A stretch of DNA of 64,000 bases from Diplocloster modestus (GCF_019042245.1 NZ_JAHQCX010000007.1:187232-251231), one strand, 5' to 3'; counted from the first letter of the stretch, positions 16,734 to 25,992 are shown. Notes: generated by a model from the sequence alone, not told the origin. Numbers and translations are program-made.

Positions 16734-17612
16734 CTACAGCAAACCGGCGATCGCCTGGTCCACCGCCTCTTTTTGCTCTTCTGAAATTGGAAGGAATGGC
16801 TGGCGGCAGGTGCCCAGATTCCTTCCGCGTCTCGAAGCAGCGTACTTGATCGCCTGTTTGGAATTTCCGTAATCCTCCAGATGAGAGAGCCAGGGCAGCA
16901 GTTCCAGATATATTTTCCAAGCATCCTCGTATTTCTTTTCAAACAACAGATTTACCATATCCGCACAGGTCTTCGGGAACACATTGGCTGCCATGGATAC
17001 CCAGCCCACAGCGCCGAAAGCGATCGCTTCATAGCACAGATCGTCCCAGCCGGAAAAGATCTTAATCCCATAATTGGAACCCAGCAGGATCTGGCGCTGC
17101 CTGCGGACATTCCCCGTACACTCCTTGCAGTATTCTATATTTTTAAGCTTCAGCAGACGAAGGAGCGTATCGGATGAAATATCCACACCGGTGGACCAGG
17201 GATTATTGTATACCATAATCGGCATATCCACGGACTCCGATATGGTTTTAAAATGGTTGTAGACTTCTTCCTGGGTCGGATTATTATAAGGCGGAGGAAG
17301 GAGCATGATTCCGTCTGCGCCATAGCTTTTGGCCGTGTTTGCCAGCTCGATCACACGGTTCGCAGTCTCCGCGGTAACCCCGGCGACCACGGGTACACGG
17401 CCTTTTGCGGCGTCCACCACACATCGGATCACTTCTTTTTGCTCATCCCAGGTCATGGCCGCGTATTCGCCGGTGGACCCGTTGGGAATCAGCCCATGCA
17501 CTCCCTCTTTGATCATCCAGTCCGCATGTTCCGCCAACGCGTTAAAATCAATCTCTCCGTTTTCCTTGAACGGGGTTACGACAACCGGGTATACTCCTCT
17601 GAAATCACTCAT
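16734..17612 (-). CDS. DapA-family lyase, candidate 1-pyrroline-4-hydroxy-2-carboxylate deaminase
   Basis: A 292-aa TIM-barrel protein with NGSTGEYAAMTWDEQ, Schiff-base tyrosine Y135 (MVYNNPWSTGVDIS) and lysine K163 (EYCKECTGNVRR). In known oxidative trans-4-hydroxy-L-proline pathways a DHDPS-superfamily enzyme deaminates 1-pyrroline-4-hydroxy-2-carboxylate to 2-oxoglutarate semialdehyde. Here it lies next to the proline racemase/epimerase and the three-subunit dehydrogenase that supply that substrate. ATG 17612 follows GGAGG by 8 nt. The assignment is from context and family; another keto-acid lyase is possible. No 2-oxoglutarate-semialdehyde dehydrogenase is visible in the window. Confidence 0.8.
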   Translation of the reverse strand: MSDFRGVYPVVVTPFKENGEIDFNALAEHADWMIKEGVHGLIPNGSTGEYAAMTWDEQKEVIRCVVDAAKGRVPVVAGVTAETANRVIELANTAKSYGADGIMLLPPPYNNPTQEEVYNHFKTISESVDMPIMVYNNPWSTGVDISSDTLLRLLKLKNIEYCKECTGNVRRQRQILLGSNYGIKIFSGWDDLCYEAIAFGAVGWVSMAANVFPKTCADMVNLLFEKKYEDAWKIYLELLPWLSHLEDYGNSKQAIKYAASRRGRNLGTCRQPFLPISEEQKEAVDQAIAGLL

Positions 17613-17690
17613 TTTTATTACCTCCAATTTTTTCTCATTTATTTAAGTTTTTTGTCTCTTATCTTATACTTGTTCTAATTTTCTCATGTC

Positions 17691-18719
17691 TCACAGTGAA
17701 AATCCCAGCCCCTTATCGTCCGTTGGATCCACGATTATTTTAGCAAATCCGGTCAGATGAGCATTTCCCTTAATCTCCGGGATTACGCCCCGGTAGGGAC
17801 CGACGGTTACCTCATCCACAATGCGGGCCTCAAACAGTGAATCTATGATACTGCAATGTCTGAACACCATCCCCGGCCGCAGAAGCCCCTGCGCATACAG
17901 CAGAGCGGTTCTGGCACTGGTCCCTGTTCCGCAGGGGGAGCGGTCGAAGGCATCCGGCTTCGTGCAGACACAGTTTTTTGACAGAATCTGCTTTTCTTTC
18001 CTATGCGCCGCATCCCGGATCTCACCGGTGACCATCATATGCGTGATACCCTTTAGGAGCGGCTGTTCCGGATGTACCATCTGTTCCCCATATTTCTCAT
18101 TGATCACATCCATCAGGCGCAGTGCAGTTTCTACGACTATCCCGTGATTTTCCGCTTTCAGTTCCACACCCAGAGCTTTCGCCGGAACAATAGCATAGAT
18201 GTTTCCGCCATAAGCAGCCGCGAACGGGATCTTTTTCCCCTCGAATTCCACGGAATAGTCCCACCCGAACGCGAAGCAGGGAGCGTTTTGGAAGGCAGCC
18301 GAAATGGCCCTGCCATCTTTCACCTCCACATCGACACGGATCAGACCGGCCGGTGTCTCTAATTTGATCCTGGTAACCGGCTCCGTAACCGCCACACGTC
18401 CCGTCTCCACCAGCATCGTGCATAAACCGATGGTGTCATGTCCGCACAGAGGCATATATCCGTGGGCCTCGAAATAGAAAGCTCCCGCATCCGCATCTTC
18501 CATGGTGGGCTCCGTCAGGACCGCCACCGAGGTCAGGCTGTTCCCCCTTGGTTCACAGGTAAGGACGGATTTGATCCAGTCACAGTTAGCCTGGAAATCC
18601 AGCATTTTTTCCATCATATTTTTTCCGTGCAGCCTCGGCACGCCGCTGACGATGGTTCTGGTGGCCTGGCCGCAGGTATGGGTATCCACGATATCCAGCG
18701 TTTTGTAAAATATCCCCAT
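17691..18719 (-). CDS. Proline racemase family: probable 4-hydroxyproline 2-epimerase
   Basis: A 342-aa protein of the proline racemase fold. Both catalytic cysteines are present: Cys92 in MPLCGHDTIG and Cys263 in DRSPCGTGTSA. Two cysteines mark proline racemases and hydroxyproline 2-epimerases; the trans-3-hydroxyproline dehydratases carry Thr at the first position. Gene context (D-amino-acid-type dehydrogenase, DapA-family lyase) favours the epimerase that turns trans-4-hydroxy-L-proline into cis-4-hydroxy-D-proline. GGAGG lies eight bases before the ATG. It begins 3 bp after the Fer4/BFD gene in the same operon. Confidence 0.88.
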   Translation of the reverse strand: MGIFYKTLDIVDTHTCGQATRTIVSGVPRLHGKNMMEKMLDFQANCDWIKSVLTCEPRGNSLTSVAVLTEPTMEDADAGAFYFEAHGYMPLCGHDTIGLCTMLVETGRVAVTEPVTRIKLETPAGLIRVDVEVKDGRAISAAFQNAPCFAFGWDYSVEFEGKKIPFAAAYGGNIYAIVPAKALGVELKAENHGIVVETALRLMDVINEKYGEQMVHPEQPLLKGITHMMVTGEIRDAAHRKEKQILSKNCVCTKPDAFDRSPCGTGTSARTALLYAQGLLRPGMVFRHCSIIDSLFEARIVDEVTVGPYRGVIPEIKGNAHLTGFAKIIVDPTDDKGLGFSL

Positions 18720-18722
18720 CTT

Positions 18723-19499
18723 CTAATCCTCCAAATAAGCAGACAGCGGCACAGGCTTCACAGGCGGACGGGCTGTATCCTGCCCAATCCCGCTCGCCGG
18801 CATCTGCCTCTCCTGTGCGATCATGCGGGTGATGATTCTGGAACACGTCCTGCCCTGGCACAGTCCCATTCCCGCGCGTGTTCTGCGCTTGACCTCTGCG
18901 ACGGTGCCGGCGCCCTGCGCGATAGCCTCCCGAATCTCACCTGCTGTGATTTCTTCACACCGGCAGACGATGCAGGAATCCGGGTCCGCCGCTTCCTCGT
19001 ATCCATCCAGGCGCTTCATTCCCCTGACGGTATCCGCGAACTCCCTGGGCACAGCCAGCGTCACTACCGGAGTATGATCCGCCTTTTTAGCATTTACCAC
19101 CCGTACCACCGTGGCGTCACAGACTGCCGTTCCTGTCCGGTCAACCGCCTTCACCTGCTGCCCCTTGACCGGCAGCGGGAGATATTCATGGGGAAAGCTT
19201 ACACAAGCTTCGTCTTTACCGTATGTTTTGTCCACCACAAAGATCGCCAGCCCGGAACAGTGGGCGATACAGGTACCGCACCCCGTACATTTGGCTTCAT
19301 CCAGCCAGGGCAGATTTGTAATCGGGCTGCCCACATGGATCGCGCCAAACGGACACGCATTCTCACAGGGATTACAGGGGATCTCCTGACAGCACTCCAG
19401 AACTGCGACCGGGCCCTGGGCGAACCGCTCCTTCGAGGGCAGCCTCCTGTACTCTCTTAGTTCCTCCATAGACAGATATCCATCCCTTAATAAACTCAT
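18723..19499 (-). CDS. Ferredoxin-like protein with 4Fe-4S clusters and a BFD-type [2Fe-2S] domain
   Basis: A 258-aa electron-transfer protein. Two Fer4 motifs lie near the N terminus, CNPCENACP (Cys42, 45, 49) and CTGCGTCIAHC (Cys71, 74, 77, 81). The C-terminal part has CIVCRCEEITAGEIREAI and GLCQGRTC, the BFD-like [2Fe-2S] fold. In octopine/nopaline- and hydroxyproline-type dehydrogenases BFD domains are usually fused to the alpha subunit; here the domain is separate and joined to ferredoxin modules. That may carry electrons to a reduced acceptor instead of oxygen. ATG 19499 overlaps the alpha-subunit stop (ATGA) with GGAGG upstream; a GTG at 19508 is the alternative. Confidence 0.85.
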   Translation of the reverse strand: MSLLRDGYLSMEELREYRRLPSKERFAQGPVAVLECCQEIPCNPCENACPFGAIHVGSPITNLPWLDEAKCTGCGTCIAHCSGLAIFVVDKTYGKDEACVSFPHEYLPLPVKGQQVKAVDRTGTAVCDATVVRVVNAKKADHTPVVTLAVPREFADTVRGMKRLDGYEEAADPDSCIVCRCEEITAGEIREAIAQGAGTVAEVKRRTRAGMGLCQGRTCSRIITRMIAQERQMPASGIGQDTARPPVKPVPLSAYLED

Positions 19500-20608
19500 T
19501 GCTGACACCTCCCCTCCTCAATTCTGCGTTTCGCTTTCAGGCGCCTTTCTCCAAAAGGCCCCAGCCGCAGCGCTTCCAGCCTTTTGCCGATCACTCCATT
19601 TTGTTTTACGGCCTCCTCATCGCAGAGCAGTCCCAGCGCATGCGCCATATTCACACCAGCCAGCCTTCCTTCCTCCATCGCTGTGCTGGCTTCCTCGACT
19701 CCCGCCAGATCGCCTGCCACATAGATTCCGGGTACTGTGGTCTGCATGTGGCTGTCGTGTCTGGGCATCCATCCGCCCAGCTCCGGAACAAACATAAGCT
19801 CTGCCCCGCACATTTTTGCAAGCTTTGTGATCGGACGAAGCCCCGCCGCCACACAGACCGTGTCAACGTCAAACTCAAGCTCCGTTCCCGGTATACAGGT
19901 TCCCTGGTCCCCCACACGCCCGATCACCGCGCGGGCTGTCGTCCCGTCCGGTCCCGCTTCCGCCCGGAGAATCGTGTGATTTAAGTAGAAGGGAATGCCG
20001 GCACGTCTTAATTTCGCCGCATGGACTCCGTACCCGCCGATCTGGCCTGCCATTTCTACAATCCCCTGAATTTTTGCCCCGGCCTGAAGCAGCTGGTAGC
20101 TGACCATCAGTCCCACGTTACCTGATCCGATCATCAGAATCCGTTCTCCTGGGCGGACCAGATTCACATTCGCCATCGTCTGGGCACAGCCGGCTCCCAT
20201 TACACCGGGCAGTGTCCATCCTTCGAATTGTACCGCGTTCTCCTGGCCGCCGGTCGCGATTAAGATCTTCTCCGCCTCCACAGTGTGAATCATCTGTCTT
20301 TCGGACTCCTTTCTCACGACCGGGATCCGGTTTCCACAAAAGATGCCGGAAACCGTACTTTCGAGCCAGATCTCCACTCCAGCCTGTCTTACCTGATCCA
20401 GAAGCTGTTCCCCGATATCAAAACCTCTCACGCCGGCATAGTGCTCCCGGGAGCCAAAAAACTTGTGAATCTGTTTGAACAGCTGCCCTCCGGGGCGGGC
20501 ATTTTCATCTATGATCAGCGTATCCGCGCCGGCCTTTCCGCACTCGATGGCCGCGGCCAGTCCGGCCGGCCCCCCTCCTATTATGGCTACCTGACATTTT
20601 CTAATCAT
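19496..20608 (-). CDS. FAD/NAD(P)-binding dehydrogenase alpha subunit (HcnB/OoxA/D-hydroxyproline dehydrogenase type)
   Basis: A 370-aa pyridine-nucleotide-disulphide-oxidoreductase-like flavoprotein. It has the FAD motif VAIIGGGPAGLAAA (residues 7-20), a second dinucleotide fold MIGSGNVGLMVSYQ and the late FAD motif PGIYVAGDLAGVEEASTAMEEG. It lacks the C-terminal BFD extension of many homologues, consistent with the separate BFD protein next door. Start and stop both sit in ATGA overlaps with the gamma and BFD genes, so all are made in stoichiometric amounts. Together with the beta and gamma subunits it should oxidise an imino acid such as cis-4-hydroxy-D-proline. Confidence 0.87.
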   Translation of the reverse strand: MIRKCQVAIIGGGPAGLAAAIECGKAGADTLIIDENARPGGQLFKQIHKFFGSREHYAGVRGFDIGEQLLDQVRQAGVEIWLESTVSGIFCGNRIPVVRKESERQMIHTVEAEKILIATGGQENAVQFEGWTLPGVMGAGCAQTMANVNLVRPGERILMIGSGNVGLMVSYQLLQAGAKIQGIVEMAGQIGGYGVHAAKLRRAGIPFYLNHTILRAEAGPDGTTARAVIGRVGDQGTCIPGTELEFDVDTVCVAAGLRPITKLAKMCGAELMFVPELGGWMPRHDSHMQTTVPGIYVAGDLAGVEEASTAMEEGRLAGVNMAHALGLLCDEEAVKQNGVIGKRLEALRLGPFGERRLKAKRRIEEGRCQQ

Positions 20609-20919
20609 GTGCAGACCTCCATCTCATCCATTCCCTGGGTCTTTATGACCATCCCCTCTTTTACCGGGGTAATACAGGTGCGGACATTCGGCATACCATC
20701 CACGATCATCACACAGTCCGTGCACTGTCCGATGCCGCAGAAGATGCCGCGGGGTTCCCGGCGTTTCTGCGTATACCGGTTGATTCTGATTCCCCGTTCC
20801 AGAAGCGCGGCGGCAATCATCTGCCCCTCCCTGACCATTAGGGGCCTTCCGTCTACCGTGATGCGGACCATCTTCGCATCCTGTGACATTTCCAGTATCG
20901 GATGTTCTTTCACAACCAT
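20605..20919 (-). CDS. Small [2Fe-2S] subunit of the dehydrogenase (HcnA/SoxA-like gamma)
   Basis: A 104-aa ferredoxin-fold protein with ligands Cys61, Cys66, Cys69 and Cys82 (FCGIGQCTDC...RTC), the pattern of the small subunit of hydrogen-cyanide-synthase-like and D-hydroxyproline dehydrogenases. The frame extends further upstream (to 21030) through the end of the beta-subunit gene, but the ATG at 20919 is directly preceded by AGGAGG and gives the usual family length. The stop overlaps the alpha start (ATGA). Confidence 0.87.
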   Translation of the reverse strand: MVVKEHPILEMSQDAKMVRITVDGRPLMVREGQMIAAALLERGIRINRYTQKRREPRGIFCGIGQCTDCVMIVDGMPNVRTCITPVKEGMVIKTQGMDEMEVCT

Positions 20920-20927
20920 ATCCCTCC

Positions 20928-22136
20928 TTACATGTTCATACGGGCATATCCGCCGGTCTGGCCGGATACCTTCTCCTGAAACCGCGAAAAGCGGTAGGGC
21001 TCTAGGTCCAGGGAAAGCGGTCTGCCGCACAGAAGTTCGTCCATTAGAAGTCCTGTAATCACAGATAAAGCGATCCCGCTGCCCTCATGGCCGGATGCGA
21101 TATAAAAGCCTTCCATGGGGGTGGCTGAGAGGATCGGCCTGTGATCCGCGGTATAGGGCCGCAGGCCCGCGTAACAGCGGATCATATGGATATCCGCCAG
21201 TTTCGGGAAAAACCTGCATACCCTTTGCACCATCGCCCGGATTACCCGGTCGTCATTCTGAATGTTATATCCGTCAAACCGTCTGCTGCTTCCGATCAGC
21301 AGCGTGCCTCCCTCCGTCGGTTCCAGCAGCGCTGCGACACCGAACTTTTCCATGTCGGGTGTCGTGTTGCGCACAAAATCCCTGCTCTCCTGACGCGTCA
21401 TAATGTAACCGAACTCCGTCACCGTCCGGTGTACAAAGTTGTTCACCGTTTCAGTGACCAGGATCTGCCCCTGCCTTGGCAGAATAGGAACCTCAATCCC
21501 CACCATCCGGCCAATGTCCGGGGTCCAGACGCCCGCGGCAGCCACCACGTTCACCGCCCGGTAATCCTGCTCCAAAGTCCGGATCAGAAATCCTCCATCC
21601 GTCTTTTCCAGGCTCTGTACCCGGGTGCCCGTATAAAACACGGCGCCATACTGCACCGCCCGTCTCAAAAGTCCCAGGCAGAGCAGCATCGGGTTCACCT
21701 GTCCGTCCCCATCTGTCAGAATCCCTCCTGGAATATCCGACGCCAGGTTCGGCTCCAGGAAATGGATCTCCTGCTTATCCAGCATTCTCATGGGAACCCC
21801 GGCTGCATACTTTTCCTCCGCCAGAAGCCGTCCGGCTTCCTGTTCTGCTTCCGTCTCAAAGGCGAACATACTGGTACAAGACTTCCACTGTACATCCAGA
21901 TCCAGATCCTTCACCACCTGGGGAAACAGCTGCAGGCTTTTACAGATCATCTCCGTGTCCGTCCCAGCGGGGCTGTCTCCCACCTGAACGTTTCCATCAC
22001 ACTTGGAGGACGACTCTCCCGCCACACTGCCCCTCTCCAGGAGCAGCACCTTTTGTCCGCTTTTAGCCAGGAAATAGGCTGTAGCCGTGCCGATCGCCCC
22101 TCCCCCGATGATCGCGGTATCATATATCTGTTTCAC
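20928..22136 (-). CDS. DAO-family FAD oxidoreductase, beta (catalytic) subunit
   Basis: A 402-aa glycine/D-amino-acid-oxidase-fold protein starting IYDTAIIGGGAIGTATAYFLAKSG. It ends with GLRPYTADHRPILSATPMEGFYIASGHEGSGIALSVITG, the flavin-closing motif of sarcosine/glycine-oxidase relatives. In three-component dehydrogenases of this type the beta subunit binds the amino acid and does the C-N oxidation, passing electrons to the alpha/gamma subunits. The start is a GTG with GGGAG about ten bases upstream. It is followed after 8 bp by the [2Fe-2S] subunit. D-hydroxyproline or a proline analogue is the likely substrate given the epimerase gene. Confidence 0.87.
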   Translation of the reverse strand: MKQIYDTAIIGGGAIGTATAYFLAKSGQKVLLLERGSVAGESSSKCDGNVQVGDSPAGTDTEMICKSLQLFPQVVKDLDLDVQWKSCTSMFAFETEAEQEAGRLLAEEKYAAGVPMRMLDKQEIHFLEPNLASDIPGGILTDGDGQVNPMLLCLGLLRRAVQYGAVFYTGTRVQSLEKTDGGFLIRTLEQDYRAVNVVAAAGVWTPDIGRMVGIEVPILPRQGQILVTETVNNFVHRTVTEFGYIMTRQESRDFVRNTTPDMEKFGVAALLEPTEGGTLLIGSSRRFDGYNIQNDDRVIRAMVQRVCRFFPKLADIHMIRCYAGLRPYTADHRPILSATPMEGFYIASGHEGSGIALSVITGLLMDELLCGRPLSLDLEPYRFSRFQEKVSGQTGGYARMNM

Positions 22137-22201
22137 TTATAGATCACTCCCGTCCTGCCTGTCGTATGACCGCTCCGCAACCAGCGGCCTGCTATGGTTA
22201 T

Positions 22202-23410
22202 TTACTGTTCCAACAAAGTGAACGCCCCTGACTGGATCTGCAGGATATAGGTAATAGCCGCCTGGTTGTCACAGTTTCCGTCAAACCGGATATCACAGGT
22301 TACGCCCTGATAATCTGTCTTTTCCAGCATCCACTCAGCCAGATTTTCTTTGGCGGCTCCGTTCTTATAGGCATCTGCCACGCAGTATATCGTGTCGTAT
22401 CCGCGGGAAGAACAGTCGTTCGGGTCCGTGTTGTACAGCTCTCTGTATTTTCCGATAAACTCTTGTATCTTCTCATCCGGATTCGTACAGTCGAATCCCG
22501 TTACGGTAAGCAGGCCTTCCACATCCTCGCCTCCCAATGAGATGATCTCCGGATTATTGCAAGCCAGACCGCCGGTCTGAGGCCGGTAATCCTTCTCATG
22601 GCACTGTGTCATCAGCAGAGCCGCGGGGGTGTATTCACAGCAGAGAATGATGCAGTCCACACCGGCCGCCCGGAATTTTTCCACCTGGGAGGAGTAGTCC
22701 CGGTCCGTCTCCGGATTAAAGGTCTCTTTGATCACATCTGCGATTCCGTATTTTTCGCCCAGATAGTCGCTGATAATGTTGCACGCGCTTAAGTCGTTGG
22801 CCGTATTGGCATAGAACACCGCGGGTTTTTGGGCTCCCATTTCCATCATTGCATCCACCAGCATCTTGGCGGAAGCGCCGTCTGACAGACAGATACGCAT
22901 AAAGTTTTCCCATCCATAGCCGGAAAGCTCATCCAGTGTATTTACCGGCGCCAATACCGTCAGGCCCGCGTCGATATAGACATCCTGGGCTGCGATGGTA
23001 CAGCCGGAATTGATATGTGAAATAACAAATTCAATCGTGGGATCAGCAGCTATTTTTTCCGCCACGATCACTGCCTGGTTCGGTGAGGCCTGGTCGTCAT
23101 AACAGACCATATCCAGCTGCCTTCCATTGACTCCCCCGGCGGCGTTAATCTCATCAACCGCCATCTGGCAGCCGTTCATCTGGAGCAGTCCCTGTTCCGC
23201 TGAATCCCCTGTCATCGGTCCGCACACGGCAAAGCGTATGGCTTCTCCCGTGCCTGCATCCGTATCTTTCGCGTCCGGGGTCTGGCTGGAATTATCAGTA
23301 CCTGCGGTACTGCTGCTATCTGCAGTGCCGTCCGTCTTTGTATTACCGCCACACGCGGTCAGGGAAAAAACCATAGCCAGCACACAAATCATAACCAGTA
23401 TTCTTTTCAT
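22202..23410 (-). CDS. LivK-type amino-acid-binding lipoprotein of an ABC transporter
   Basis: A 402-aa type I periplasmic-binding-fold protein (Peripla_BP_6 class). The signal MKRILVMICVLAMVFSLTACGG carries a lipobox cysteine; mature sequence starts with a STAGTDNSSQTPDAKDTDAGTG linker, then AIRFAVCGPMTGDSAEQGLLQMNGCQMAVDEINAAGGVNG. ATG 23410 is preferred; a GTG at 23419 is in frame. It lies last in the livHMGF-K transporter segment and just ahead of the dehydrogenase genes. The probable cargo is hydroxyproline, proline or a related imino acid or peptide, by context. Confidence 0.9.
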   Translation of the reverse strand: MKRILVMICVLAMVFSLTACGGNTKTDGTADSSSTAGTDNSSQTPDAKDTDAGTGEAIRFAVCGPMTGDSAEQGLLQMNGCQMAVDEINAAGGVNGRQLDMVCYDDQASPNQAVIVAEKIAADPTIEFVISHINSGCTIAAQDVYIDAGLTVLAPVNTLDELSGYGWENFMRICLSDGASAKMLVDAMMEMGAQKPAVFYANTANDLSACNIISDYLGEKYGIADVIKETFNPETDRDYSSQVEKFRAAGVDCIILCCEYTPAALLMTQCHEKDYRPQTGGLACNNPEIISLGGEDVEGLLTVTGFDCTNPDEKIQEFIGKYRELYNTDPNDCSSRGYDTIYCVADAYKNGAAKENLAEWMLEKTDYQGVTCDIRFDGNCDNQAAITYILQIQSGAFTLLEQ

Positions 23411-23503
23411 CTTTACCACCTTTCTGCATCCGTTTGCTGTTTCGTAATCATACCGTGTTCCTTGTTCCTTCTTTGATCTTTCTTTGCTCCTTCTTCGCTC
23501 CCA

Positions 23504-24211
23504 CTATGCTCCGCCAAGATAAGCCTTCTGAACGGTCTCACTCTTCAGCAGCGCCTTTGCATCATCTCCTATCGTAATATAGCCAACCTCCATGATATAT
23601 CCGAAATCGGCGACTTTCAGAGCCTGCTTCGCGTTCTGCTCGATCAGCAGAATCGTGGTGCCGCTCTCCTTGATCGCCCGTATCATTTTAAATACTTCCT
23701 GAACGACGATGGGGGCCAGCCCCATGGAGGGTTCATCCAGCATCAGCAGCTTCGGGCGGGACATTAGCGCACGGCAGATCGCCAGCATCTGCTGTTCTCC
23801 GCCGGAGAGCAGACCAGCTTTCTGGTTCCGCCTCTCTTTCAGGATCGGAAACTGCTGATAGTATTTCTCGATATCCTCGCCAATCTCCCTGTCTTTTCTG
23901 ACGAAGGCTCCCATCTTCAGGTTCTCATAGACGGTCTGCCGCGGAAATACTTTGCGCCCCTCAGGGCACTGCACGATCCCTTTTTTCACGATGTCATGGC
24001 TTGTAAGCTTCGCGATGTTGCTTCCCATATACAGGATCTCCCCCGCCGCAGGCTTTAGCGCGCCTGAGACCGTTTTGAGAAGTGTGGATTTACCCGCACC
24101 GTTGGAACCTAACAGGGTTGTAAGTTTTCCCTCTTCCACCTGCAGGGATATTCCCTTAAGTGCCGCAATCTGATCATATTTCACTGTGAGATCTTTCACT
24201 TCAAGCAGCAT
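23504..24211 (-). CDS. livF: LivF-type ABC transporter ATPase
   Basis: A 235-aa ATPase with Walker A GSNGAGKST, signature LSGGEQQMLAICRALMSRPKLLMLDEPSMGLAP, and the LIEQNAKQALKVADFGYIMEVG tail typical of LivF. The frame runs 39 codons further upstream but those residues are out of family; ATG 24211 has GAGGAG upstream and overlaps the livG stop region by two bases. It pairs with LivG as the second nucleotide-binding subunit. Confidence 0.92.
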   Translation of the reverse strand: MLLEVKDLTVKYDQIAALKGISLQVEEGKLTTLLGSNGAGKSTLLKTVSGALKPAAGEILYMGSNIAKLTSHDIVKKGIVQCPEGRKVFPRQTVYENLKMGAFVRKDREIGEDIEKYYQQFPILKERRNQKAGLLSGGEQQMLAICRALMSRPKLLMLDEPSMGLAPIVVQEVFKMIRAIKESGTTILLIEQNAKQALKVADFGYIMEVGYITIGDDAKALLKSETVQKAYLGGA

Positions 24212-24213
24212 AT

Positions 24214-24981
24214 TCACTCCTCCTCTTCCCCGATGTAGGCAGCAACCACTTCCGGATTGACAGCCACCTTTTCCGGCACATCCAGGGCCAGCAGTTTTCC
24301 AAAGTTCAGCACCGCGATCCGGTCGCACAGCGTAAGCATAAACTTTATATTATGTTCGATCACGGTTACCGCCGGGCCGCGCTTGCGGATCTGCGCGATC
24401 AGATGCATCAGGTCATCCGTCTCCTGCGGATTCATGCCGGCAGTCGGCTCGTCCAGCAGAAGCAGTTTCGGCCTGCTGACCAGGGCCCTGGCGATCTCCA
24501 CCTTTCTCTGGGTGCCGTAGGGAAGACTCCCGGCCATCTCGTCAGCCGCGTCTGCGATCCCCAGGAAATGAAGCATTTCCATGGCTTCCTCCCGGGCTTT
24601 TCTTTCCTCTTTCTTCTGCCGGGGTGTCTTCAAAATGATCTCAAACAGGTTCGCCTGCATATTCTTATGCATGCCTACCAGCACGTTTTCCAGTACGCTC
24701 ATCTGGCCAAACACCCGGATATTCTGAAAGGTCCGGGCGATTCCCTTCAGACAAAACGCCGTCGTATTCTTTCCGGTCATATCCTCCCCTTCCAGGAACA
24801 TCCGCCCGCTGGTGGGCTGGTTAAAACCAGTTATATTATTAAATAAAGTCGTTTTCCCAGCTCCGTTAGGCCCTATGATTCCGAAGATTTCATCATCGTG
24901 TACGGTCAGGCTGATATCATCCAAAGCTTTCAAACCGGAAAAATTCATACAAAGATGTTCTATCCGCAATAATTCTGCCAT
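24214..24981 (-). CDS. livG: LivG-type ABC transporter ATPase
   Basis: A 255-aa ATPase. It has Walker A GPNGAGKTT, the LivG-type insert (MHKNMQANLFEIILKTPRQKKEERKAREEAMEML) and signature LPYGTQRKVEIARALVSRPKLLLLDEPTAGMNPQE. The variant LPYGTQR signature in place of LSGGQ is normal for LivG proteins. It lies six bases after livM. Confidence 0.93.
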   Translation of the reverse strand: MAELLRIEHLCMNFSGLKALDDISLTVHDDEIFGIIGPNGAGKTTLFNNITGFNQPTSGRMFLEGEDMTGKNTTAFCLKGIARTFQNIRVFGQMSVLENVLVGMHKNMQANLFEIILKTPRQKKEERKAREEAMEMLHFLGIADAADEMAGSLPYGTQRKVEIARALVSRPKLLLLDEPTAGMNPQETDDLMHLIAQIRKRGPAVTVIEHNIKFMLTLCDRIAVLNFGKLLALDVPEKVAVNPEVVAAYIGEEEE

Positions 24982-24987
24982 TCTCTC

Positions 24988-25983
24988 TCACACCTTTCTC
25001 TTTTCCCTGACCTTTACACCCAGGTTTCGGATGAAACGGACCAGGATATCTTTTAGCCCGCTTCTCCCCAACAGTCCGTTTGGACAGAAAAGCATCAGAA
25101 CCACCATCATAATTCCCATGATCAGCAGCCGGTACTCATAAGCGGTTCGGGAAAGCTCCGGTACAATGACCAGAATCGCCGCTCCCAGGATCGATCCGGG
25201 CAGGCTTCCCAGGCCTCCCAGGATAGCCATCTGACAGAGAATCAGCCCTTCGTCGATGGTAAAGTTATAGGGAGACGCATACCTGGTATAGCTGACCATG
25301 GCCGCCCCGCCGATGCCGGTAAAAAAGGAGGCCACTCCAAAGCACATCGCCTTATATCCCGGCAGGTTGATCGCGGAATACGCAGCCGCGATCTCATCGT
25401 CTCTAATGGCCATTAGGGCCCGTCCTTTATAGGATTTCGTTATCCGGCTGATCATCCCGTAACACAGAACCAGCAGAGCCAGAGCAAAATAGTAGAACTG
25501 AAAATGACTTTTAAGCACAAAACCGAACAGCTGTGGTGAGGGGACACCTGTGATACCCATCGCGCCGTTTGTGACATCGGTGCAATTGACCAGGAACAGG
25601 CGGACGATCTCCACCACCCCGATGGTGATCAGCGTCAGGTAGTCAAATGAGGTCCGCTGCAGGAATGCCCCGATCACCCAGCCTGCCAGCGCGGTAAAGA
25701 GCCCTGCCGCGAGGAAGGCCACGATCCAGGGGATCTGAAAACGGGTCATTACGATGGCAAAAAAGTATGTACCGATTCCCACAAATGCGGATCTTCCAAA
25801 ATCCAGCAGTCCGCAAAAGCCCAGGATCAGATTGACCGACAACGCGATCACCGAATAGAGCATGACATTGTTGAGTACTTTCAGCGCATAGGTATTGGGC
25901 ACCACGAACGGAAGTAAGAGAATCACTACCAGGAAAACGCCCAGCAGCAATAGTTTTGTTTTTGCCTGCACCAGTTTTTTCAT
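24988..25983 (-). CDS. livM: LivM-type ABC transporter permease
   Basis: A 331-aa membrane protein with about ten segments. NLILGFCGLLDFGRSAFVGIGTYFFA and RALMAIRDDEIAAAYSAINLPGYKAMCFGVASFFTGIGGAAMVSYTRYASP are the conserved LivM blocks. A GGAGG precedes the ATG. It forms the translocation pore with LivH. Confidence 0.93.
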   Translation of the reverse strand: MKKLVQAKTKLLLLGVFLVVILLLPFVVPNTYALKVLNNVMLYSVIALSVNLILGFCGLLDFGRSAFVGIGTYFFAIVMTRFQIPWIVAFLAAGLFTALAGWVIGAFLQRTSFDYLTLITIGVVEIVRLFLVNCTDVTNGAMGITGVPSPQLFGFVLKSHFQFYYFALALLVLCYGMISRITKSYKGRALMAIRDDEIAAAYSAINLPGYKAMCFGVASFFTGIGGAAMVSYTRYASPYNFTIDEGLILCQMAILGGLGSLPGSILGAAILVIVPELSRTAYEYRLLIMGIMMVVLMLFCPNGLLGRSGLKDILVRFIRNLGVKVREKRKV

Positions 25984-25992
25984 ACCTCCACC

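Noticed and set aside
18438-19460. 340-codon plus frame over the racemase and ferredoxin genes
   Set aside because: Antisense shadow; the minus frames there contain conserved catalytic cysteines and iron-sulphur motifs.
21141-22142. 333-codon plus frame over the DAO-family gene
   Set aside because: Antisense shadow rich in His, Arg and Pro; the minus frame has the GGGAIG FAD motif.
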